Part shown: piece by piece, positions 34,520 through 42,557 of the stretch | Layout of the letters: each line of letters begins with the position of its first letter | Position numbering within the stretch: position 1 is the stretch's first letter | NCBI RefSeq assembly: GCF_002735925.1 | Contig: NZ_PEDL01000018.1 | Span: forward strand, 1 to 60,473 | Direction of reading: 5' to 3' | Length of the DNA stretch: 60,473 nt | DNA from: Sporanaerobium hydrogeniformans | Lineage (GTDB): Bacteria > Bacillota > Clostridia > Lachnospirales > Cellulosilyticaceae | Notes under the pieces: generated by a model | Databases searched by the model: none | Seen by the model: only the letters and a program-made list of their open reading frames with translations | What the model was told of the DNA's origin: nothing | Program-made: the position numbers and the translations under genes

Positions 34520-35221
34520 ATGGCAACACCACATAATGCAGCAAAACCAGGAGATATTGCAGAAACAATACTTTTACCAGGTGACCCTTTACGTGCCAAA
34601 TTTATTGCAGATAACTTTTTAGAAGATGTTAAAGAGTATAATACCGTTAGGAATATGTTTGGTTATACAGGAACTTATAAAGGTAAAAAAGTTTCTGTAC
34701 AAGGGACAGGTATGGGGATGCCCTCTATTGGAATTTATGCACATGAGCTGATTCACTTCTATGGCTGCAAAAATCTTATCCGTATTGGCTCAGCAGGAAG
34801 CATGCGTGAGGATTTACCATTACGTCATATTGTATTTGGGATGGGGGCTTGTACAAATTCTAATTTTGCAAGTCAATTTAATTTACCAGGTACTTATGCA
34901 CCCATTGCAAGCTATGAATTATTAGAAAAAGCAGTGGCAGCAGCTAAATCACATGGAGCAGACTATCGTGTAGGAAATATTCTTTCTTCTGATATTTTCT
35001 ATAATGCAGATCCAACTGTAACAGAGAAGTGGTCTAAGATGAATGTCTTGGCTGTAGAAATGGAAGCAGCGGCACTTTATATGGAAGCAGCAGCAGCAGG
35101 TGTAAATGCCCTTGCTATGGTAACCATTTCAGATAACCTGATTACAGGGGAAGAAACAACAGCAGAAGAAAGACAAAACACTTTCACGAAAATGATGGAA
35201 GTAGCATTAGAACTCGCATAA
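34520..35221 (+). CDS. deoD: Purine-nucleoside phosphorylase, DeoD type
   Basis: A 233-residue hexameric-type phosphorylase. Features: PHN near the start (His5), [12 protein letters not shown] (phosphate loop), [16 protein letters not shown], and SDN with the catalytic Asp205. It splits purine (deoxy)nucleosides with phosphate for salvage. Length and motifs match the E. coli enzyme. Ribosome site AGGAGG; a likely -10 box (TATAAT, 34423-34428) lies upstream with a poor -35. A long structured RNA follows the stop. Confidence 0.96.
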   Translation: MATPHNAAKPGDIAETILLPGDPLRAKFIADNFLEDVKEYNTVRNMFGYTGTYKGKKVSVQGTGMGMPSIGIYAHELIHFYGCKNLIRIGSAGSMREDLPLRHIVFGMGACTNSNFASQFNLPGTYAPIASYELLEKAVAAAKSHGADYRVGNILSSDIFYNADPTVTEKWSKMNVLAVEMEAAALYMEAAAAGVNALAMVTISDNLITGEETTAEERQNTFTKMMEVALELA

Positions 35222-35227
35222 AGTAGG

Positions 35228-35323
35228 AGGACTTTTGCAAAGAACTCAATTTGCTAGCTAGTAGAGTAGTTAAAGCTCTACAGGTGGATTAAGCAGTATT
35301 GAGACTTGCAAAGGTCCTTTTTA
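35228..35323 (+). ncRNA. Long structured 3' element after deoD (terminator or small RNA)
   Basis: AGGACTTTTGCAA (35228-35240) pairs with TTGCAAAGGTCCT (35306-35318, one G-U); inside it CTCAAT/ATTGAG (35245-35250 / 35298-35303), TGCT/AGCA (35252-35255 / 35292-35295) and GTAGAG/CTCTAC (35261-35266 / 35276-35281). The 3' side ends in a T-run. The size and nested stems exceed a simple terminator. Confidence 0.55.
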
Positions 35324-35427
35324 TATCTTCTCAATCAAATAAATAGAAGGTTTAATGGATTTATTCTCGTGATGCGACAGTAATTTTGCTAGAATAGATT
35401 TATGACATGAACAAAAGGAGAATTTAG

Positions 35428-36369
35428 ATGAATAACTTAATGTTTGCTATTAATGTTATTATCCCCCTATTTTTAATGATTGTGTTAGGGTATGGATTAA
35501 CCCAGTTTAAAATATGGGATAAAGCATTTGTTTTAAAAACAAATAAAATATGCTTTCGTATATTTTTACCGATTTTATTATTTAACAACATTTATCAAAC
35601 AGACATGTATGCTATTTTAAATACTAAACTATTACTAACTACTGTGATAGGAATTCTTTCAGTTATTTTAGTTGCTAGCAGTATTATTATAAGAATCGTA
35701 AAAGAAGATACTCGTAAAGGTGTACTTATTCAAGCTATATTTCGGTCTAACTTTGTACTTTTTGGGATTCCCATGGTAGAGAATATATTTGGTAATCAAG
35801 GCACAGGTGTGGCGTCTACTCTTATTGCTATAGTCATTCCTATTTTTAATTTTGCAGCTGTGTTTGTATTAGAACTTTTTACAAATAGTAAAAAAACATC
35901 TTTACTTCAAGTGGGAAAGGCGATTATTCATAATCCACTTATTATTGCATCTCTTTTAGCCATTACTGTAAGTTTGTTGCATGTTCATTTCCCAATAGCT
36001 ATTGAGAAAAGTTTGAAAGATCTAGCAGGAGTTGCTACACCTCTTTCATTGATGATGTTGGGTGCGCAATTTGAGTTAAAAGGAACAAGAAAAAATATCA
36101 AGCCTATCTTAATAGGGGTTATAGGTAAGTTATTTGTTGTGCCAGCTATTGTTTTACCTATTTTTATGCAAATGTCTTTTAATGCTTATGAAATGGTAGC
36201 TTTATTAGCTGCATTTGCTGCACCTACAGCTGTTAACTCATTTATTATGGCACAGGAAGCAGGGGCAGATGGAGAGTTGGCAGGGCAAATTGTAGTTATA
36301 GGTACAGTATTATCACCTCTTAGTCTATGCTTATTTATTTACCTATATAAGGTGTTTGAAATTATATAA
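35428..36369 (+). CDS. AEC-family (auxin efflux carrier-like) transporter
   Basis: A 313-residue protein with about ten membrane helices arranged as two five-helix halves. MEKILxxG-like features of the family are seen: IPLFLMIVLGYGLTQFKIW at the start, FGIPMVENIFG in the middle, and LAAFAAPTAVNSFIMAQEAGADGELAGQIV near the end. Members export or import organic acids such as malate. AAAGGAG precedes the ATG. A second, different AEC carrier is at 51077-52003. The substrate is not evident. Confidence 0.9.
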   Translation: MNNLMFAINVIIPLFLMIVLGYGLTQFKIWDKAFVLKTNKICFRIFLPILLFNNIYQTDMYAILNTKLLLTTVIGILSVILVASSIIIRIVKEDTRKGVLIQAIFRSNFVLFGIPMVENIFGNQGTGVASTLIAIVIPIFNFAAVFVLELFTNSKKTSLLQVGKAIIHNPLIIASLLAITVSLLHVHFPIAIEKSLKDLAGVATPLSLMMLGAQFELKGTRKNIKPILIGVIGKLFVVPAIVLPIFMQMSFNAYEMVALLAAFAAPTAVNSFIMAQEAGADGELAGQIVVIGTVLSPLSLCLFIYLYKVFEII

Positions 36370-36497
36370 GAACATTCTTGAAAATCATTGTAAATAAATA
36401 CTAAATGTTTTATAAACTTCAAAAATTTAACTATAAATACAGGTAGAAAAAGGTTATAATAAAAGTAGGACTCTTGCAGTCAAAGGGAGGGATTAAT

Positions 36498-37301
36498 GTG
36501 TTAAAGAATAGAAAGCTCAGAGATGGACATATCCATTCACCTTATTGTCCACATGGAACAGCCGATGCAATGGAGCTTTATGTAAAGAAGGCCATTGAAC
36601 TTGGACTAAGAGAAATGACTTTTACAGAACATATGCCGCTACCAAACACTTTACAAAAATTTGATTTACCTCAAGATGCAGCCATAAGTCTAGAGCAAGT
36701 TAAACCCTATTTAAATGAAATTGAGCAGTTAAAAGAGAAGTATAAAAAAAAGATAAAAATTTATAAAGGCTTTGAAGTAGATTACATAGAAGGTCTTGAA
36801 GAGGAAACAAAGAAGCTTTTAGAGCAATATGGTGGGGAAATAGAGGATAGTATTTTGTCTGTGCACTTTCTTAAGTTAGGTGAGGAATATGTATGCGTAG
36901 ATTGGAGTCCTAATAAGTTTGGTGAAATCATTACTAAATGTGGAGGAATTGATAAGGTATATGATCTTTATTTTGAAACACTGTTAAAATCCATTAAGGC
37001 AAATTTAGGTGAGTATAAACCAAGACGAATAGGTCATCCGACTTTAGTAAAAATTTTTCAATTACGGTATCCTTATACCTACAAAAATCATAAATTATTA
37101 GATAAAATTGTAAAGGAGATAAAGACAAGAGGATATGAAGTAGACTATAATACGGCTGGTTTTAGGAAGCCTCTTTGTAGAACTTCCTACCCTTCAAGTT
37201 ACTTATTAGATTTGCTAAAGCATCATCATGTGAAGCTTGTTCTAGGTTCAGATGCACATACAGCTACAGATGTGGGAAGAGATTTTAACAAAGTTTATTG
37301 A
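36498..37301 (+). CDS. PHP-domain phosphatase, histidinol-phosphatase (HisJ/HisK) type
   Basis: A 267-residue PHP protein. Metal sites: DGHIHSPYCPHG (His11, His13), TEHMPLP, GFEVDYIEG, LSVHFLK, GHPTL and GSDAHT near the end. These are the PHP motifs of HisK-type histidinol-phosphate phosphatase, which makes histidinol in histidine synthesis. No his genes are next to it, so another phosphate ester could be the substrate. GTG 36498 is chosen because GGGAGG lies 8 bases upstream; a longer frame from ATG 36474 would have no site. Confidence 0.85.
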   Translation: MLKNRKLRDGHIHSPYCPHGTADAMELYVKKAIELGLREMTFTEHMPLPNTLQKFDLPQDAAISLEQVKPYLNEIEQLKEKYKKKIKIYKGFEVDYIEGLEEETKKLLEQYGGEIEDSILSVHFLKLGEEYVCVDWSPNKFGEIITKCGGIDKVYDLYFETLLKSIKANLGEYKPRRIGHPTLVKIFQLRYPYTYKNHKLLDKIVKEIKTRGYEVDYNTAGFRKPLCRTSYPSSYLLDLLKHHHVKLVLGSDAHTATDVGRDFNKVY

Positions 37302-37338
37302 TAAAGTAGAAGATATAAAAAATGGAGGAGGCATTTAA

Positions 37339-37707
37339 ATGAAAGGTGAGATAAAGCAAAAAAAGCATATTGGTAAGGCAATATTAGGGATTAGTTTAGG
37401 TTTATTGCCGCTTATAGGGGTAACAGTTGTTACTTTTTTGAATTTTAATTTAAGTATACTACCTTCTATTTTAATAGGGGTAGGAATTGGGATATTGATT
37501 ATTCCTTTCTTTTTAATTATGACGGCAAAAGAAGGTTGGAATAAAAAATGGTATATATGGGTAGAACTTATCTTTGTAGTTGTTCTACTCTTTGTCATTC
37601 CTTTCCTTAAACGAGGAGCAAATGAATCAATGGGCCCAGATAACCCTATGAATAGTATGCCTAAAGAGAGAGGCGGAGCTACAATATCAGTAGGGATGCT
37701 TGAATAA
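37339..37707 (+). CDS. Small membrane protein of unknown function
   Basis: A 122-residue protein with three hydrophobic segments (about 14-33, 38-57, 72-90) and a polar C-terminal tail containing MGPDNPMNSMPKERGG. Ribosome site GGAGG. It lies between the PHP gene and the tRNA cluster; no family is recognised. A ribosome site and regular codon use make it likely to be real. Confidence 0.65.
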   Translation: MKGEIKQKKHIGKAILGISLGLLPLIGVTVVTFLNFNLSILPSILIGVGIGILIIPFFLIMTAKEGWNKKWYIWVELIFVVVLLFVIPFLKRGANESMGPDNPMNSMPKERGGATISVGMLE

Positions 37708-37744
37708 GGAGTAGGGAGAAAGGATAAAAAATGTAAAAAAATCC

Positions 37745-37773
37745 TTGACGTTAGACAATAGTAAAGGTATACT
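37745..37773 (+). promoter_or_regulatory. tRNA operon promoter
   Basis: TTGACG (37745-37750), a 17-base spacer and TATACT (37768-37773), 16 bases before tRNA-Gly. This is a near-consensus vegetative promoter. Confidence 0.88.
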
Positions 37774-37788
37774 ATAAAAGTACTCTAT

Positions 37789-37861
37789 GCGCGAGTGGCT
37801 CAGTTGGTAGAGCATCTCCTTGCCAAGGAGAGGGTCGCGGGTTCGAGTCCCGTCTCGCGCT
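37789..37861 (+). tRNA. tRNA-Gly (GCC)
   Basis: A complete 73-base cloverleaf: acceptor GCGCGAG/CTCGCGC, D-arm GCTC...GAGC, anticodon stem TCTCC/GGAGA with loop TTGCCAA (anticodon GCC, 37822-37824), T-arm GCGGG-TTCGAGT-CCCGT. The CCA end is not encoded. Confidence 0.97.
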
Positions 37862-37879
37862 TTGTAGTACAACCTATAT

Positions 37880-37960
37880 GGGAGGATTCCCGAGTGGCCA
37901 AAGGGGGCAGACTGTAAATCTGTTGCGATAGCTTCAAAGGTTCGAATCCTTTTCCTCCCA
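37880..37960 (+). tRNA. tRNA-Tyr (GTA)
   Basis: An 81-base class II tRNA: acceptor GGGAGGA/TCCTCCC, long variable arm TTGCGATAGCTTCAA region, T-arm AAAGG-TTCGAAT-CCTTT, anticodon GTA at 37914-37916. CCA is not encoded. It shares the promoter and terminator with tRNA-Gly. Confidence 0.96.
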
Positions 37961-37966
37961 CTACTT

Positions 37967-38006
37967 AAAAAGCTAGTATAATGTGTAGTCATTATGCTAG
38001 CTTTTT
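37967..38006 (+). terminator. Terminator of the tRNA operon
   Basis: A 17-bp stem (37967-37983 with 37990-38006, one G-U) with a loop of only six bases, ending in a T-run. On the other strand it can serve the leftward TPR gene. Confidence 0.92.
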
Positions 38007-38034
38007 TGATATAAAAAATGATTTTATAGATTCG

Positions 38035-38955
38035 TTATGAAGACTTCATTTTACTTATTAATTTTTGTTTTTTGAGTTGTTTACGGATTTTTCGGTTATA
38101 ATGGTTAGATAAAAATTTACGGTTTTGAATACGGTAGGTATGAGAGAGGGAAAAAACTGTTTGAAGACTTTCAGGAAACCTTTTACGAACATCTTCTAGG
38201 TAGACTTGGGCCTCTTTATATTTTTTAGTACTGTAGTAGCATTCCGCTACATGAAGTGCATAGTCTAAGTTGTCTGGTTTTAAGACAGTAGCTTGAGTGA
38301 GATAATCAAGAGCTTCCTCTGACTGACCTAGTTCCATAAGAGCAAGACCGATTAGATTGCAAAGCATGGCATTAGGGGGATTTAACTGCAGAGCTTTCTT
38401 ATAACAACTGACTGCTTTAGGTAAATCATAGAGAAGATGATAGGCTGTCCCTTTAGAATAATAAATTTCTTCATAAGTAGGATGTACTTTTAGGACAAGG
38501 TCACAATAGGCAATGCATTCATCCAATGCATCATGAACCATGGTTTCTTCAATAAAAGGAATTAAAGAAGCTACTGATTGTGTTAATAAAGCACTATAAT
38601 GTTTACCAAGTATATTTGGAAGCTTTAAATGAGATAAAATGGAGTCTAAGGCTTCAGGTGTAGAGTGAGCTAGCTTAACATAGTAGTGGAGACTACGGCA
38701 AGTAATATAAAGAGAAGCATGGCGATAAAGAAAGTTCAGTTGGCTAAGGATATATTTTTCACACTGGAGGGGATTTATATGAACTAAAAATTTAATTTTT
38801 TGGTAGATATAAAAAGGACAATTAGAGCTAAATAAGATAGCTGAATCTATATATTGAAGAGCAAGCTGATTTTCACCTTGTTTCAATAAGGTCAAAGCCT
38901 TCTTAAAATAGCTAAAAGCCGATAATGTACAAGACGTTTTATGTGTAGCATCCAT
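38035..38955 (-). CDS. Tetratricopeptide-repeat protein
   Basis: A 306-residue all-helical protein. Clear TPR units begin at YSKGTAYHLLYDLPKAVSCYKKALQLNP, LIGLALMELGQSEEALDYLTQATVLKP and ALHVAECYYSTKKYKEAQVYLEDVRKRFP; weaker units fill the first half. The end is very basic (RKIRKQLKKQKLISKMKSS). TPRs bind other proteins. The start at 38955 is chosen since GGTGGGATG lies before it and a promoter (38996-39024) overlaps the longer frame. Confidence 0.85.
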   Translation of the reverse strand: MDATHKTSCTLSAFSYFKKALTLLKQGENQLALQYIDSAILFSSNCPFYIYQKIKFLVHINPLQCEKYILSQLNFLYRHASLYITCRSLHYYVKLAHSTPEALDSILSHLKLPNILGKHYSALLTQSVASLIPFIEETMVHDALDECIAYCDLVLKVHPTYEEIYYSKGTAYHLLYDLPKAVSCYKKALQLNPPNAMLCNLIGLALMELGQSEEALDYLTQATVLKPDNLDYALHVAECYYSTKKYKEAQVYLEDVRKRFPESLQTVFSLSHTYRIQNRKFLSNHYNRKIRKQLKKQKLISKMKSS

Positions 38956-38995
38956 TGGATCATCCCACCTATTCATCAGAGTTTCAATTATATCT

Positions 38996-39024
38996 ATTGT
39001 AATGCAAAATTCAAAAGTATACAA
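38996..39024 (-). promoter_or_regulatory. Promoter of the leftward TPR gene
   Basis: On the minus strand TTGTAT (39024-39019), a 17-base spacer and TACAAT (39001-38996). It lies inside the longer frame starting at 39024 and so supports the shorter start at 38955. Confidence 0.7.
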
Positions 39025-39068
39025 TATGAAGGAATAGGTTTATAAAGGGAAGCTAGAGGAGGAAAAAT

Positions 39069-39920
39069 GTGAGTTGGCAAGTAGAAGTATTACAATATTT
39101 AGAAAGCATACGAACAGATTTTTTAACCATGTTATTAACGACCATTACTATTTTAGCAGAGAAGTACTTTATGATTATGGTAATTGCTTTGCTTTATTGG
39201 TGCGTGGATAAAATAAAGAGTATACGTTTGGCTTGGTTTGTCTTAATAGGTGCAAGTATTACCGGTGTGATTAAAAATAGCGTACGTATGCCAAGACCTT
39301 TTCAAACAGGTGTAGTCATGCCTATTCGGGCAGAAACAGCTACTAGTTATTCTTTTCCCAGTGGACACACAGGTGTAGCGACTAGCTTCTGGGGAGGAAG
39401 TATGTTTATTTTTAAATCACCTGCTATGGTAGTAATAGGCCTTACCTTTATTATATTAACAGGCTTTTCGCGCATCTATTTAGGTGTTCACTGGCCTATC
39501 GATGTTTTAGGTGCCTTTTTATTTGGTGCAATTAGTGTGTATTTAGCAGATGTTTTGTTAGGGGAAAAGGCTATTATGACAAGATGGCATGTAATAGGTG
39601 TAAGTCTTTTTACATGTCTTATTATGCTTCTTCCTATAGACGGAGATTTGTATAAAATAACAGCAGCTTTATGGGGAACGACACTGGGTGTTTATATAGA
39701 GCAAAACTTTATTAATTTTGAGCCCAAGCAAAAAACAAACTATCAAGTAATAAAGATAATAGTAGGAATTATAGGCATTTTGTTCATTTATGGAGGTCTT
39801 AAAAAAGTATTACCTGATCAAAAACTATTTCATATGCTACGTTATGCCACTGTTCTTTTATGGATAAGTGCTGGGGCACCTTATGTATTTAAAAAATATC
39901 TCTCTAAAAAGAAGGCCTAA
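39069..39920 (+). CDS. PAP2-family membrane phosphatase
   Basis: A 283-residue protein with about seven membrane helices and all three PAP2 motifs: KNSVRMPRP (69-77), PSGH (97-100), and SRIYLGVHWPID (134-145; His141, Asp145). Enzymes of this kind hydrolyse lipid phosphates or undecaprenyl diphosphate. The region after about 165 is a longer, four-helix extension than the minimal domain. GTG 39069 has AGAGGAGG upstream. It runs divergently from the TPR gene. Confidence 0.9.
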   Translation: MSWQVEVLQYLESIRTDFLTMLLTTITILAEKYFMIMVIALLYWCVDKIKSIRLAWFVLIGASITGVIKNSVRMPRPFQTGVVMPIRAETATSYSFPSGHTGVATSFWGGSMFIFKSPAMVVIGLTFIILTGFSRIYLGVHWPIDVLGAFLFGAISVYLADVLLGEKAIMTRWHVIGVSLFTCLIMLLPIDGDLYKITAALWGTTLGVYIEQNFINFEPKQKTNYQVIKIIVGIIGILFIYGGLKKVLPDQKLFHMLRYATVLLWISAGAPYVFKKYLSKKKA

Positions 39921-39995
39921 TTTTTTAGAAAGTGTAAGGTATAAAACGGCTTAAACGTTACACACTAACTATAGGTTAAAAAGGAGTGGATCAAG

Positions 39996-40154
39996 ATGAA
40001 TATGAGTATTGAATGTTTGGTAACAGAATGCAAATATAATAATGGTACTGAGAAATATTGTACACTAAATCGTATCAAAATCATTAAACATGGTGAAGGC
40101 TTAGCAACAAGCAATGAAATCACTGATTGTGCAAGCTTTGAATGTAAAAATTAA
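39996..40154 (+). CDS. DUF1540 small cysteine protein
   Basis: A 52-residue protein with Cys7, Cys12, Cys22, Cys45 and Cys50 in the DUF1540 pattern (CLVTECKYNNGTEKYCTLNRIKI...TDCASFECK). It probably binds one metal; the family occurs in Clostridia, often in spore-formers, with unknown function. AAGGAG lies 10 bases before the ATG. It has its own terminator. Confidence 0.85.
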   Translation: MNMSIECLVTECKYNNGTEKYCTLNRIKIIKHGEGLATSNEITDCASFECKN

Positions 40155-40165
40155 ATTTTACCTAT

Positions 40166-40208
40166 AAAAAGGTTGCTTTCTCCTTAAGGGAGTAAAGGGA
40201 CCTTTTTT
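40166..40208 (+). terminator. Terminator of the DUF1540 gene
   Basis: An imperfect stem AAAAAGGTTGCTTTCTCC / GGAGTAAAGGGACCTTTTTTT with a TTAAG loop and a seven-base T-run. Confidence 0.75.
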
Positions 40209-40347
40209 TAGTACAGATTTAGATAGTTTCTAGGCATTTCACTAGGTTATTTAGATTAGGATATTTTTTAAAAGATGTGTACATTTTTCAAAAAAGAAGA
40301 TACATAAAGTAAGACGAGCCTTCATATATATCCAGTAGATAAATAGA

Positions 40348-40435
40348 ATTCTTATTTCAAGTGGAGCTTTTATCCTCTGTCATTAAGAAAAAAGAGTGAG
40401 AGGCAGAGTAACCGCTAATACTTCTTAAATAAGAG
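40348..40435 (+). ncRNA. Structured leader before the TcaA-like gene; class not recognised
   Basis: The outer stem 40350-40361 / 40424-40434 (11 pairs, one bulged C) encloses GTGG/CCGC (40361-40364 / 40412-40415, partly competing) and CCTCT/AGAGG (40374-40378 / 40399-40403). The conserved-looking AGTAACCGC stretch (40408-40415) lies inside. It lies about 50 bases before the gene. I compared it by eye with known riboswitch and T-box cores and found no match. The remaining 40209-40347 holds nothing I can identify. Confidence 0.4.
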
Positions 40436-40480
40436 GATGTATTACAGATAATAGTCATAGGACAAAGAGGGGGAGGCAAT

Positions 40481-41764
40481 ATGGAGCAAGGGCAATTAAG
40501 GAAACGTAAATGGAAAATAGGAATTTTTTTAATAGGAATCCTAGTTTTAGGAACAATTTTTTTAATTGGGGATTATTACTGGGGACCTAAAAATGTGTTA
40601 AATACTTATTTAGCGTATTTAAAAGAGAAAAAATATGATAGGTTATACGAACTACTAGATTTAAGTGAAATGGATAAGGCGTATGAGAAGGAAGATATTA
40701 TAGCATGTTATAAAAGACTTTACGAAAGAGAGGCTAAGCTTGTACAAGTACGTAAAGCTTCTTATGGAATAAATAAAGTATTAAATAAGGAGCAACAAGC
40801 TTATGTTTATATTGACTATATTTATGATGAAGAACAAAAAGTAGAAAAGTTAGAGCTCATTAAAGTGGGGAGACAATGGAAGGTCAAATGTCCATTTGTT
40901 TTAACCGATTTAAAAGTCTATGCTCCTATAGGCTCTAGAGTATTTATAGAGGGAAGAGAAGTGAAAGATTATACAGGAGATTATTATTATATGGAGCAAG
41001 CTCTTCCAGGTCAATATAGCGTAAAAATTGAATTTCCCAATCATATTTACTCTGATTATATAGGTATTATGGAAGTACCACAGCATGCAGAACTTTTTTT
41101 AGATTATACAGCCCTTACAGTGGAGATTAAAGCTTTAAAAGGAACTATTGTAGAGTTAGCAGGAGTAAAGCAGATCAATACAGGTGGACAAGTGGTATTT
41201 AAGAATATTTTAGAAGGGACCTATGATTTAAAAATTTATCATCCTAATGATGCTATTAAGCCGCTAACAGAAAAGATTGTTATTAATAAAGAAAATAGGT
41301 GCTTTGATTGGACAGGAGCCCAACTTTCTACTTCAGGGATGGAAAGTTTGAAGCATTATATAACTGACTTTTATCAAATATACATAGATGACATTAAAAA
41401 ACACTCTACCAATGGTATAAGTAATTACGTAGCTTTAGTAAATAAAGACAAGCTATTAAGTGATTTTAAAGAATGGTTTATTAACAATAAAGATGTGCTT
41501 GATGCAAGGATAGCAGTCCAACCAAAGGATATCAAGATAAATAAAGAAGGTCTACTAGAGATGAGTATTGTAGAAACTACTGAAGTAATCAATAAAGAGT
41601 ATGATGAATGGAGTAGAAAGGAAGTTGAGCGTTCTTATAAAATTTGGATTGAGTGGAAGACGCAAATAGATATGTCAGAAAAGAGATGGAAGATACTAGA
41701 TAGAGATATTATACAAAGTATGGTTTGTTATAAAGATGAAGAGGGGAGATGGATACAATATTAA
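40481..41764 (+). CDS. Membrane protein with TcaA/MecA_N-like outer domains
   Basis: A 427-residue protein: one membrane helix (about 12-31), then an NTF2-like region LNTYLAYLKEKKYDRLYELLDL...YKRLYEREAKLVQV (about 39-140) as in TcaA/YvbJ and in the N-terminal part of low-affinity PBPs. Two small beta domains follow (about 145-275; APIGSRVFIEGREV, LKGTIVELAGVK), and a second NTF2-like region to the end. TcaA proteins act at the cell envelope in glycopeptide response; the role here is inferred. GGGGGAGG precedes the ATG. Confidence 0.7.
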   Translation: MEQGQLRKRKWKIGIFLIGILVLGTIFLIGDYYWGPKNVLNTYLAYLKEKKYDRLYELLDLSEMDKAYEKEDIIACYKRLYEREAKLVQVRKASYGINKVLNKEQQAYVYIDYIYDEEQKVEKLELIKVGRQWKVKCPFVLTDLKVYAPIGSRVFIEGREVKDYTGDYYYMEQALPGQYSVKIEFPNHIYSDYIGIMEVPQHAELFLDYTALTVEIKALKGTIVELAGVKQINTGGQVVFKNILEGTYDLKIYHPNDAIKPLTEKIVINKENRCFDWTGAQLSTSGMESLKHYITDFYQIYIDDIKKHSTNGISNYVALVNKDKLLSDFKEWFINNKDVLDARIAVQPKDIKINKEGLLEMSIVETTEVINKEYDEWSRKEVERSYKIWIEWKTQIDMSEKRWKILDRDIIQSMVCYKDEEGRWIQY

Positions 41765-41803
41765 GAAAAACTATTGAAAGATACGTGAAATTTGCTAAAA
41801 TGG

Positions 41804-41813
41804 TTGTATACAA
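41804..41813. promoter_or_regulatory. GntR/FCD operator, perfect palindrome TTGTATACAA
   Basis: TTGTATACAA is a perfect 10-bp palindrome that fits the core site of FCD-type GntR regulators. It lies 38 bases before the GTG start of such a regulator, where it would overlap the promoter. It suggests autoregulation. Confidence 0.7.
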
Positions 41814-41851
41814 TAATACCAGTTTAAAATGTCACTATGAGGAGGATAATA

Positions 41852-42502
41852 GTGCTTGAACAATTAGATACATCCGACAAATCGTCATTAAGAGAGAAAG
41901 TTTTTGCTACTATGAGAGAATCTATTCTGGAGGGCAGGTATAAACCAGGAGAGGTTTTAAGGGAGACAGTTATTGCTGCTGAACTTCATGTAAGTCGTAC
42001 ACCTGTTAGAGAGGCCATTAGAAAGTTAGAGCTTGAAGGACTTGTACAATCCATACCAAACAAAGAAACGATTGTAACAGGGATTTCAGAAGAAGATGTA
42101 CAAGACATTTTTAAAATTCGTAATCGACTCGAAGGTTTAGCAGGAAGTATGGCAGCTGAACGTGTTACTAAGGAAGAGCTTGTGGAGATGGAAGAAATTT
42201 TAACGCTTACTGCCTTCTATATTGGAAAGGAGGACTGTAGTCATGTACTAGAGTTAGACCATCGTTTCCATGACTGTATTTATAAAGCAACGAAAAGTAA
42301 AATTCTAATGCATCTTTTATCTGATTACCACTCTTATATACAAAAAGTTCGTAAACAATCAGTAGAAATACCAGGACGTATGCAACGTCTTTTAGAAGAA
42401 CATACTGCAATCTATAAAGCCATTGAAGAAGGTGATGGGAAGAAGGCAGAAAATCTTATGAATAAGCATGTTCATAATGTAACAACTAATATTAAATTAT
42501 AA
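41852..42502 (+). CDS. GntR-family transcription regulator with FCD domain
   Basis: A 216-residue FadR-type regulator. The winged helix (about 10-75) has GRYKPGEVLRETVIAAELHVSRTPVREAIRKLELEGLV. The FCD ligand domain (about 85-210) has metal-binding residues in ELDHRFHD and later His in EEHTAIYKAIEEGDGKKAENLMNKHVHN. It would bind a small acid. GTG 41852 has GAGGAGG 6 bases before it. A palindrome of the right type lies in its promoter. No catabolic genes are adjacent, so the remote targets are unknown. Confidence 0.9.
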   Translation: MLEQLDTSDKSSLREKVFATMRESILEGRYKPGEVLRETVIAAELHVSRTPVREAIRKLELEGLVQSIPNKETIVTGISEEDVQDIFKIRNRLEGLAGSMAAERVTKEELVEMEEILTLTAFYIGKEDCSHVLELDHRFHDCIYKATKSKILMHLLSDYHSYIQKVRKQSVEIPGRMQRLLEEHTAIYKAIEEGDGKKAENLMNKHVHNVTTNIKL

Positions 42503-42504
42503 CT

Positions 42505-42555
42505 AAAAGTCCTTTTAGATCAGAAGAAAAACTTCAGAGGTAAAAGGACTTTTTA
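42505..42555. terminator. Bidirectional terminator
   Basis: AAAAGTCCTTTTA (42505-42517) pairs perfectly with TAAAAGGACTTTT (42541-42553); an inner GAAG/CTTC hairpin is possible. T-rich ends on both strands serve the regulator and the leftward ABC-F gene. Confidence 0.88.
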
Positions 42556-42557
42556 AT

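Noticed and set aside
37687-37992. A 101-codon minus-strand frame across the tRNA genes
   Set aside because: It is read through tRNA-Gly and tRNA-Tyr and their terminator; the protein-like look (RDGTRTRDP) is a well-known artefact of antisense tRNA.
40348-40435. Assignment of the leader to a known riboswitch or T-box
   Set aside because: I compared it by eye with c-di-GMP, ydaO, purine, glycine, THF, guanidine, ZTP, fluoride, lysine and T-box cores; none of the fixed sequences is present.
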